The position numbers and the translations under genes were made by a program. Positions 1 through 5,678 of a DNA stretch of 8,260 bases are shown here, in pieces. The first letter of the stretch is position 1, and every line of letters begins with the position of its first letter. Under the pieces are notes generated by a model that saw only the letters and a list, made by a program, of their open reading frames with translations, was not told the DNA's origin and searched no databases. This stretch comes from Paracoccaceae bacterium (GTDB lineage: Bacteria; Pseudomonadota; Alphaproteobacteria; Rhodobacterales; Rhodobacteraceae): the NCBI GenBank assembly GCA_003551745.1, contig PUNI01000452.1, positions 1 through 8,260 on the forward strand, in the 5' to 3' direction.

Positions 1-92
1 ACCGACACGACCGCCGAAAGGCCCGCCGACACGGCTCGCCCCGACCGTAACCCCGGGCACGACCGAGCTGGCTGAATCCGCCCGGCGCCCTC

Positions 93-119
93 TGGACAGC
101 CGCGCGACGCTCGGCTAAT
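93..119 (+). promoter_or_regulatory. candidate promoter of tRNA-Phe
   Basis: A TGGACA hexamer at 93-98 matches the sigma-70 -35 consensus at 5 of 6 bases. It is followed by GCTAAT at 114-119, which matches the -10 consensus at 4 of 6. The 15-base spacer is shorter than the ideal 17, which weakens the call. The bases just downstream (CGGGCCG) form a GC-rich discriminator, a feature known for growth-rate and stringently controlled stable-RNA promoters. Transcription would start near 126, leaving a leader of about 25 bases before the tRNA. A small perfect hairpin (AAGGC-GTGT-GCCTT, 132-145) sits in that leader. No gene is supported in the surrounding 1-150. Confidence 0.35.
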
Positions 120-150
120 CGGGCCGAACCCAAGGCGTGTGCCTTCCCGT

Positions 151-225
151 GCCCGGGTAGCTCAGGGGTAGAGCAGTGGACTGAAAATCCTCGTGTCGGT
201 GGTTCAAATCCGCCCCCGGGCACCA
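151..225 (+). tRNA. tRNA-Phe (anticodon GAA)
   Basis: This is a complete phenylalanine tRNA with CCA encoded in the DNA (223-225). The acceptor stem GCCCGGG (151-157) pairs fully with CCCGGGC (215-221), and A222 is the discriminator base. The D-arm shows TAGCTCAGGGGTAGAGCA. The anticodon loop is CTGAAAA (181-187), with anticodon GAA at 183-185, reading UUU and UUC. The T-arm is GGTGG-TTCAAAT-CCGCC (198-214). The anticodon stem is GTGGA/TCCTC, which leaves one U-U mismatch in its second pair where many bacteria have G-C. Everything else is canonical, so I take the gene as functional. Its 3' end is a common attachment site for integrases, and an integrase remnant lies immediately downstream. 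Confidence 0.97.
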
Positions 226-279
226 TCCCAATCCTCTGTAGGTGTTGGCATTTTCCAGTCTCTTCGGTTTCCTTCCCGG

Positions 280-474
280 TCAGGTTTGGCGCTTTCGGGC
301 GGAAGGTTTGACAAGCTTTGCCCTCGATGTGTTCGCACGCTCCAGCGCGTGACCCGTCTTGCGGTTCTTCGCGGCGAGGTTGGCGTTGCGGCTGGAGTGG
401 AGGGCCATCGAGGGCGTTTTCTGGCCCAGCAGGTCGGCAATGCTGCGCTAACCTTCGCTCCATTGAGGCTACGA
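280..474 (-). pseudogene. tyrosine recombinase (integrase) C-terminal remnant
   Basis: Read on the minus strand from 441 down to a TGA at 280-282, the frame gives IADLLGQKTPSMALHSSRN, then NLAAKNRKTGHALE and finally RAKLVKPSARKRQT. This resembles the C-terminus of alphaproteobacterial phage or island tyrosine recombinases, where an LGHKTxxMAxHYSR motif carries the catalytic Tyr nucleophile. Here the residue in that place is Ser (TCC, 394-396), one base change from TAC. Upstream in this frame there is a TAG at 448-450. The apparent homology (HRSLNGAKVSA) continues in another frame, which suggests a frameshift near 440-450. Nothing recognisable as integrase remains beyond about 475. The remnant therefore covers only the last 60 or so residues and lacks the Arg-His catalytic residues. 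It reads toward tRNA-Phe and ends about 55 bases from the tRNA 3' end, the usual place for an integrase at an att junction. The family call rests on motif recognition, not a search. Confidence 0.7.
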
Positions 475-540
475 TGAGCCAGAAACCCTCGGTCACGCAG
501 TCTGCCCAAACCGTCGCAAGCGCGCTGACGCCAGAAAGCG

Positions 541-566
541 GTGGCTGGTGGCGATGCACCAGCCGC
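541..566 (-). terminator. hairpin, likely terminator of the molybdoenzyme operon
   Basis: GGCTGGTG (543-550) and CACCAGCC (557-564) form a perfect 8-bp GC-rich stem around a 6-base loop. One G-U and one further G-C pair extend it to 541-566. On the minus strand it lies 28 bases after the TGA of the cytochrome c gene and is followed by ACCGCTTTCT, a weak T-rich tail without a proper U-run. Position and stability fit the end of the operon. The poor U-tract means it could instead be an RNA-stabilising 3' structure acting with Rho. Confidence 0.5.
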
Positions 567-594
567 TCGGCGCACCGGCGATCCGCGTGATCGG

Positions 595-1881
595 TCAGTT
601 CCGCGTGCGCGGGATCTCGGTGACGGCGGCTTCCTGGACGGGATCGGCGATGCCGCCCCATTGGGCGCGCAGCCAGGTGGCAAGCCGGGCGATGTCGGCG
701 TCGGACAGGACATGCGCGAAGGGTGGCATCGCGTACATGCGCTTGCCCCGCGGAAACTCCTCGGTGGGGATGCCGTTCAGCATGACCGTGAGCAGGTTGA
801 GCGGGTTCTCGAGCGCCAGCGTCGCGTTGCCGCGCATGGCAGGGGCCACGTCGGGGATGCCCGCCCCGGTGTCGCCATGGCAGCTGGCACAGGCGGAGAG
901 GTAGAGGGCCTCTCCGGCCGTGACGCCGAGCGCGGGATCGGTCGCTTCCGGGAGGGGAGCCGGCGGCGGGCTCGGCTCGGGCAGGGTGCCGTCCGGAAGG
1001 GTGAGCAGATAGGTGGCGATCGCGGTCAGGTCGTCGCGCTGCATCGAACCGGTCGAGAAATGGGTGACCGTGTACATGCCGCCGAAGGTGGTGCCCTGCG
1101 GCCCGATCCCGCTGGCCAGGAACTCGGTGAGACCCGGGACGTCGAAGCCATGCGCCGCCAGCGCCGTGGCCTGAAGCGATGGCGCCTCCAGACCCTCGAT
1201 CACCGCTCCTTCGAGCGCGCGCGCGAAATCGGTACCCATCATGAAGTTCATCGGCGTGTGGCAGGCCCCGCAATGGCCGAGTCCCTCGACGAGATAGGCA
1301 CCGCGGTTCCAGGCCTCCGGCCGGTCGGGATCCTCCGGCGCCGTGCGGCGGGGGAAGTTCAGCAGCGTCCAGAAATTCATGAAGGGGCGCAGCGGGAAGG
1401 CGAAGACGCCTGTGTTGGCCGGAACATCCTGCGCGATCGGTTCGAGCGACATCATGTAGGCATAGATCGCGTCGATGTCGTCATCGGTGGTGATCTGCGT
1501 GAAGACGAAGGGCATTGCCGGGTAGAGATTGTGCCCGCCGCGGGCGATGCCGTCGCGGAGCACGCGGTGGAAGTCGGCGCGGGTGTACTCGCCGATGCCA
1601 TAGGTCGGGTCCGGCGTGATGTTGGGCGAGTAGAGCGTGCCGAACGGCGTGTCGAAGGGCACGCCGCCGACCGCGATCGGCCCCTGCATGGGCGAATGGC
1701 AGCCGAGGCAATCGCCCGAGAAGGCGAGTTCGCGACCGCGGGGCGCGAGCACGGCCATCTCCTCGGCAGAGAGCGGCTCGAAGGCGGCAACGGCGATGTG
1801 GTTGCCGCGGAAGGCGCCGGACAGCACGGCCAGCCCGCCGAGCACCAGCACGGCGACGATCACGAGAAGGGTCTTGCGCAC
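595..1881 (-). CDS. triheme cytochrome c subunit of a molybdenum hydroxylase
   Basis: The 428-aa protein is the likely electron outlet of the complex, carrying electrons from the FeS subunit to the respiratory chain at the periplasmic face of the membrane. It holds three heme-binding CXXCH motifs: CLGCH (58-62), CGACH (204-208) and CASCH (331-335). The Mets in YPAMPF (M123) and YAMPPF (M385) are likely axial ligands of hemes 1 and 3. Residues 4-21 are a hydrophobic helix after MRK, with no obvious cleavage motif, so it is probably a membrane anchor or an uncleaved signal. A Pro-rich linker (about 301-312) precedes the third heme domain. Three-heme layout and size match the cytochrome subunits of acetic-acid-bacterial alcohol and aldehyde dehydrogenases and related Mo-hydroxylases. 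The GTG start at 1881 is preferred because AGGAG lies 8 bases upstream and the hydrophobic segment follows at once. The gene begins 11 bases after the FeS gene stop and is last in the operon. Confidence 0.9.
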   Translation of the reverse strand: MRKTLLVIVAVLVLGGLAVLSGAFRGNHIAVAAFEPLSAEEMAVLAPRGRELAFSGDCLGCHSPMQGPIAVGGVPFDTPFGTLYSPNITPDPTYGIGEYTRADFHRVLRDGIARGGHNLYPAMPFVFTQITTDDDIDAIYAYMMSLEPIAQDVPANTGVFAFPLRPFMNFWTLLNFPRRTAPEDPDRPEAWNRGAYLVEGLGHCGACHTPMNFMMGTDFARALEGAVIEGLEAPSLQATALAAHGFDVPGLTEFLASGIGPQGTTFGGMYTVTHFSTGSMQRDDLTAIATYLLTLPDGTLPEPSPPPAPLPEATDPALGVTAGEALYLSACASCHGDTGAGIPDVAPAMRGNATLALENPLNLLTVMLNGIPTEEFPRGKRMYAMPPFAHVLSDADIARLATWLRAQWGGIADPVQEAAVTEIPRTRN

Positions 1882-1889
1882 GGGGCTGG

Positions 1890-1894
1890 CTCCT
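1890..1894 (-). promoter_or_regulatory. Shine-Dalgarno that fixes the GTG start of the cytochrome gene
   Basis: On the minus strand AGGAG overlaps the TAG stop (1893-1895) of the FeS-subunit gene and sits 8 bases before the GTG at 1881-1879. Because the reading frame stays open far upstream through the FeS gene, this site and the following hydrophobic segment decide the start. The overlap of stop codon and ribosome-binding site suggests that translation of the two subunits is coupled. Confidence 0.75.
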
Positions 1895-2435
1895 AATCCA
1901 CGACATAGCCGGGGGTTGCGAGCGCAACCTCCCGCACGGCCTCGAAATACCGCACATAGCCGGTGCAGCGGCAGATGTGGTTCTCGAAGGCTGCCGAAAT
2001 GGCCCCCTCCAGTTCCGCCCGGCGCACGGGCGCATGCTTGAGCCCGTCGAGGAAGACGGTGGCCGCCGCCACGAAGCCGGGCGTGCAATAACCGCACTGA
2101 AAGGCGAAGTGATCGATGAAGGCCTGCTGCACCGGCGTCAGCTCGACCACCTCGCCGTTCTCGTCGCGGCGGGCCTGCCCTTCGATCGTGGTGATCGACT
2201 TTCCGTTGAAAAGATGCGCGCCGTAGATGCAGGTCCGCATCTCGCTGGTCGTTCCGTCCTCCTCGTCGACCACCACGGTGCAGGCGTGACAGATCCCCTG
2301 GCCGCAGCTGAAGCGGGTTCCGGTGAGGTTCAGATAGTCGTGCAGGAAGTCGATCATCGGCATGCCGAGCGGCACATCCACCGGACCCACGGCATTCCCG
2401 TTGATCGTCAGAGAGACCGGTTGCTTCCGGATCAT
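1893..2435 (-). CDS. [2Fe-2S] subunit of a molybdenum hydroxylase (IorA / CoxS type)
   Basis: The 180-aa protein is the electron-transfer subunit between the Mo site and the cytochrome. The N-terminal plant-type ferredoxin domain binds one [2Fe-2S] through C44, C49, C52 and C69 (CGQGICHAC, then RTC). The C-terminal helical domain binds the second through C114, C117, C155 and C157 (CGYCTPG and CRCTGY). Both sets of four Cys are complete, and the length is typical of the family (about 150-180 aa). His50 replaces the Gly common in the usual CGxGxCGAC motif. There is no signal peptide, so the subunit probably folds in the cytoplasm and leaves with the Tat-tagged large subunit. Its ATG overlaps the upstream stop by four bases (ATGA), and GGGAGGA lies 6 bases before it, indicating tight co-translation. 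It resembles the small subunits of isoquinoline oxidoreductase, nicotinate dehydrogenase and membrane aldehyde dehydrogenases. The substrate cannot be told from this subunit. Confidence 0.93.
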   Translation of the reverse strand: MIRKQPVSLTINGNAVGPVDVPLGMPMIDFLHDYLNLTGTRFSCGQGICHACTVVVDEEDGTTSEMRTCIYGAHLFNGKSITTIEGQARRDENGEVVELTPVQQAFIDHFAFQCGYCTPGFVAAATVFLDGLKHAPVRRAELEGAISAAFENHICRCTGYVRYFEAVREVALATPGYVVD

Positions 2436-5326
2436 GCGGTGTCCTCCCGGACCTTGTCGGGCGAGAATGGCAGGTCGAAAATGCGCTTTCCCGTGGCATG
2501 GGCGATGGCGTTGCCTGTCGCGGCGATCACCGGTACCATCACCGCCTCGGCAATCCCCTTGGGCGGGTCCGTGTCGGCCACGGGTGGAAGGTATTCGGCG
2601 GTCTGCTGCCAGACCGCAACATCCCGTGCCCGCGGAAGCCTGTAGCGATTGAAGTTCCAGGTGCCGTTGCCGGGGCCGTCCTCGTAGAGCGGCAGCGACT
2701 CCATCAGCGCGTGGCCAAGCCCCATGGCAATGCCGCCCTGCTGCTGGCCGGACACGAGTTCGGGCACGATCAGCCGGCCCGCATCGAGCAGGCTGTGCAC
2801 CCCGACCACCTCGACCGCGCCGGTGCTCGGCGTCACGCTGACGGCGACGAGGCAGCCCGCCGTGGCATTGGTCATCGGGTCGCCGTCACCGCGCCCGCCC
2901 GGCGGATAGGTGACGCTCGAGCGCTGGATGAAGTCGTAGCCGCCGGTCGTCATGCGGGCCTTCAGATCCTCCGGCGCGCCGTCTCCGTAGCGGACCGCCA
3001 GCGCGTCCGCCGGGATCGTGATATTGCCGATGGTCGGCACGTCGAAATCCGCCGTCGCCCATTGCCAGAGACTGTAGGTGTGCAAGGCCACGCCGGTGAC
3101 CAGCCCCAGCCGGTGGGCCTCGGCGGCCAGCTCCGCGAAGGGGATCGCCCGCATGCCGCCGCCGGCCAGGCCCTCGGGCGTCACGCGAATGTCGGAGGCC
3201 GTGACCCAGAGCGGCGAGATACCGCCGCCGCCAACGCCGCGGCTCCAGATCGACTGGGCCGCGGGCCAGAGCGTGTGCTCCAGCAGGAAGCGTCCGGCCG
3301 TGCGGGTGGCGAAGCCGAGGTAGTAGACGCTGGCCGAGGAGCTCATGTCGGGCAGGAAGGAGGGTGTCCAGAAGGGGTCGTCCGCGCTGGCCTCGCCCCA
3401 GGTGGACACGAGCGGCAGTTCGGGAAACTCCGTCACGCCGAAGGTGACGTCGTCCGGCGCCTTGCCGATCGCCTGCCAGATCATCACCTGCTGCGCGGTC
3501 GTGGCCCCGGTGCCGATCTCCTGGCAGCAGTGGCGCAGGGAGAGCCGGCCGTCGGGGTCGAACTCCAGCGCCAGCGCGCTGACGTCGCCGCCCGCGCCAT
3601 AGACCTTGTTGACCTGCGCATAGCCGACCCCGTAGCGCCGGCCCGGATTCGCGGCCTCATAGGCCGCCTTGTCGGCCTCGCGGTTGGCCCAGAGCGGATG
3701 CGCCTCGGCGCGGTCCAGCATCTCGGCATTGCGGAGATAGCCGCCCTGGGGCCCGCCCTGGGTATTCGCGAAGCCTTCGGCCAGAGCGTTCCGGCGCCGC
3801 AGCTCGATCGGGCTCAGGTCCAGTGCGGCGGCCGCCTCGTCGACCAGAAGCTCCATGATGGTCTGGGCCTGCAACGCCCCGAAGCCGCGCATCGAACCGG
3901 CCTCCACGGCGCGGCTGGCCAGCGCGATCGCCGACAGGTCGGATTTCGGGAAGTAGTACATCGACTGGGCGCCGCGCACCGCCTCGTGGGCGACCGCGAC
4001 CGAGAGATTCGCGCGTCCGCCGCCGTTGCAGACATAGTCGCCCTTCAGGATCTCGAACTGCCCGCTGGCGCGGTCGGCGACCAGGGTGATGTCGATGTTG
4101 AAGGAGTGCCGCTTCATGCCCATCTGGAACTGCTCGTAGCGGTCGTTGGCCAGCCGCACGGGCAGGCCGTCGCCATAGAAGGCGGCCATCACCGTGTAGA
4201 GCGGAAAGATCGAGTAGTCCTTCGACCCGTATCCGACGGTGGTTCCGGTCAGGATCTCGATGTGGTCGACCGGGAAGGCACAGTCCTTCACGATCTCGGC
4301 GGCGGCCTGCGCCACGCCATAGGGCGACTGGGTGGCGGCAAGGATATGCAGCGTGCGCGTGTCGGCGTCGTACCAGGCATTGCCGTTGTCCGGCTCCATG
4401 GCACAGGGGTCGATAGACTGGGAGAAGCCCCGCCGCTCGATCACGAGCTTGCCCGGATCGTCCTTCGCGGCGACAATCTCGTCGGCGATATCGGCAGCAT
4501 AGCCCATCCCGGCTTCCTGCCGCTCGCGCTTCTCGTCGTCGGTGCGGTCATCGCGCAGCAGCGGAGCCGCGCGTGCGCGCAGCCGGTTGGCCGGCGGCAC
4601 CAGAGGCTCGTCGATCGCCGGCGGCCACACCGGGGTGTTCCCGTCGAACTTTCCGCTGATCGGCCCGTCCTGCAGGCCGGAGAAGACCGGATCCGCGAAC
4701 GGGTCCTCGCCGGCGATCCGCACCCAGCGGTCGAGCCCGTAGTTGGCCGGCGGCCTCGGCCCGGTGACGTCGCCATAGACGACCGCGTCGGGACGGAACT
4801 CGATCGTCCGCTTGGCCAGCTCGAAGGCATCGAAGTCGCTGTAGACGAGCAGCGCGACGGGATGGCCCAGCATCGGCGCGGTCTCGCCGGCCGGCAGAAG
4901 GAAGTTCTCGCCGTAGAAGCCGTGCCCCATCACCTCCTGCGGGACCAGCACGCGGTCGCGCTGCAGATCCTCGTGCAGGATCACCCGGTCAGGCTGAAGC
5001 TCGGGGCCAAGAACCGAGAGGTCGACACGCTCGAACACGCGGTCGGCCTGGGTCGCCTTGAGGAAGAACGCATGGGCCTGGGAGTCGGGCCAGCCGGGCA
5101 GGTCGCGCGCGCGCAGGTCGCGGGCGAAGACCTTCTGGCCCGTGACCTTGCTGATCGCGTCCCAGCGGAAACGCGCGCGGCCGTCGGCGCCGATCCAGTT
5201 GCCGGCCGGCAGCGGCGAGTTGACCTGCGTCGCGTTCGATGGCGCGATCCCCACCAGCGTCACCGACACGCCGGACAGGACGCCGAGGCGAATGAAGCTT
5301 CGGCGCGACATCTTCGATGGAATCAT
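2432..5326 (-). CDS. Tat-exported molybdopterin-binding catalytic subunit, xanthine dehydrogenase family
   Basis: The 964-aa protein is the catalytic subunit of a periplasmic Mo hydroxylase acting on an aldehyde or N-heterocycle (substrate unknown). A twin-arginine signal SRRSFI (7-12) precedes a hydrophobic stretch and a likely cleavage after SNA (about residue 32). An N-terminal hammerhead-like domain follows (about 40-215). Cofactor-domain motifs are AMEPDNGNA (E311), RGFGALQAQ (R480-), CCQEIGTG (600-607), GQQQGG (860-865) and PPKGIAEAV with E927. E927 occupies the place of the catalytic Glu of the usual KGxGE loop; here Ala precedes it instead of Gly. The protein is longer than typical IorB or AldH subunits (about 730-780 aa), the extra length lying mainly between the cofactor motifs. 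The ATG at 5326 is chosen because it is the first start giving the full Tat signal; the ATG at 5311 would also keep RR but has a shorter n-region. No clear Shine-Dalgarno is seen. First gene of the operon. No cofactor-insertion (XdhC-like) gene is in the window. Confidence 0.92.
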   Translation of the reverse strand: MIPSKMSRRSFIRLGVLSGVSVTLVGIAPSNATQVNSPLPAGNWIGADGRARFRWDAISKVTGQKVFARDLRARDLPGWPDSQAHAFFLKATQADRVFERVDLSVLGPELQPDRVILHEDLQRDRVLVPQEVMGHGFYGENFLLPAGETAPMLGHPVALLVYSDFDAFELAKRTIEFRPDAVVYGDVTGPRPPANYGLDRWVRIAGEDPFADPVFSGLQDGPISGKFDGNTPVWPPAIDEPLVPPANRLRARAAPLLRDDRTDDEKRERQEAGMGYAADIADEIVAAKDDPGKLVIERRGFSQSIDPCAMEPDNGNAWYDADTRTLHILAATQSPYGVAQAAAEIVKDCAFPVDHIEILTGTTVGYGSKDYSIFPLYTVMAAFYGDGLPVRLANDRYEQFQMGMKRHSFNIDITLVADRASGQFEILKGDYVCNGGGRANLSVAVAHEAVRGAQSMYYFPKSDLSAIALASRAVEAGSMRGFGALQAQTIMELLVDEAAAALDLSPIELRRRNALAEGFANTQGGPQGGYLRNAEMLDRAEAHPLWANREADKAAYEAANPGRRYGVGYAQVNKVYGAGGDVSALALEFDPDGRLSLRHCCQEIGTGATTAQQVMIWQAIGKAPDDVTFGVTEFPELPLVSTWGEASADDPFWTPSFLPDMSSSASVYYLGFATRTAGRFLLEHTLWPAAQSIWSRGVGGGGISPLWVTASDIRVTPEGLAGGGMRAIPFAELAAEAHRLGLVTGVALHTYSLWQWATADFDVPTIGNITIPADALAVRYGDGAPEDLKARMTTGGYDFIQRSSVTYPPGGRGDGDPMTNATAGCLVAVSVTPSTGAVEVVGVHSLLDAGRLIVPELVSGQQQGGIAMGLGHALMESLPLYEDGPGNGTWNFNRYRLPRARDVAVWQQTAEYLPPVADTDPPKGIAEAVMVPVIAATGNAIAHATGKRIFDLPFSPDKVREDTA

Positions 5327-5558
5327 GCGGGAAGCCCCGATCTGACGTGTATTTCGTGAATCTATGCAACCTATCGGTAGCACCGTCGCGTTGCGGCGGT
5401 CAATGCGACCGGTGGGTATGCCGTCCCGCACCGGATGGCGGCAGCCCCGGGACGCCAGACCCCTCGACCACCCGGATCGCGGCACCTCGTCCAATCGCCG
5501 CGCGATGGCCGGGCCGAGATCCTCCCACATTGCGGATCGGTGGTGGACTGCCGAAACG

Positions 5559-5607
5559 GTCGCGATTGAGGGCCACATCTTGTGTGGGGCGTGGCGGTCG
5601 CCGCGAC
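5559..5607. repeat. nested inverted repeats upstream of smc
   Basis: The outer arms GTCGCG (5559-5564) and CGCGAC (5602-5607) are perfect inverted copies. Inside them CCACA (5573-5577) and TGTGG (5583-5587) form a second perfect hairpin with a 5-base loop. Neither is followed by a T-run on either strand, so an intrinsic terminator is unlikely. Possible roles are a protein-binding site or an RNA structure; short arms in GC-rich DNA also arise by chance. Confidence 0.35.
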
Positions 5608-5623
5608 ATGACGTGGTCCGGCA

Positions 5624-5652
5624 TTGACTCGCTGCCCGCCGCGCCGCAGGAT
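5624..5652 (+). promoter_or_regulatory. candidate smc promoter
   Basis: TTGACT (5624-5629) matches the -35 consensus at 5 of 6 bases. After an ideal 17-base spacer, CAGGAT (5647-5652) matches the -10 consensus at 3 of 6. Strong -35 and weak -10 elements are common in GC-rich alphaproteobacteria. A start near 5659 would give a leader of about 20 bases containing the smc Shine-Dalgarno AGGA (5667-5670). Confidence 0.35.
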
Positions 5653-5678
5653 GCGACCAAGAGCGCAGGACAGGTTTC

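Larger units (their letters stand above)
5327..5678. other. divergent intergenic region between the molybdoenzyme operon and smc
   Basis: These 352 bases hold no supported gene. Open frames run through on both strands but encode low-complexity Arg/Pro/Ser-rich peptides without domain character, as expected by chance at this GC content. The stretch 5341-5380 is distinctly richer in A and T than its surroundings and is where the operon promoter would be expected. On the minus strand TTGCAT (5369-5364) with TCAGAT 18 bases downstream is a poor candidate. GCAAC (5366-5370) and GTTGC (5390-5394) form an inverted repeat enclosing CTA-TCGG-TAG (5371-5380), a possible operator or hairpin. The right half carries nested palindromes and a candidate smc promoter, listed separately. 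Confidence 0.6.

Noticed and set aside
1..118. Possible 3' ends of a plus-strand gene entering from the left edge (stops at 73-75 and 116-118)
   Set aside because: Both short frames are Pro/Arg/Thr-rich with no recognisable features, and neither can be preferred over the other from this window.
132..145. Short hairpin AAGGC-GTGT-GCCTT just before the tRNA as a terminator
   Set aside because: It has only five pairs and no T-run after it. It lies within the likely tRNA leader and has no supported upstream gene to terminate.
193..477. A 94-codon plus-strand open frame starting inside tRNA-Phe
   Set aside because: It begins within the tRNA and lies antisense to the integrase remnant. It is a chance frame.
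541..1896. A 451-codon plus-strand open frame opposite the cytochrome c gene
   Set aside because: It overlaps a gene with three CXXCH motifs and a good ribosome-binding site, and its own product has no recognisable features.
2498..5359. A 953-codon plus-strand open frame antisense to the molybdopterin subunit gene
   Set aside because: Its translation is Arg/Gly/Val/His-rich without motifs and mirrors the codon bias of the real minus-strand gene. Long antisense frames are expected in GC-rich DNA.
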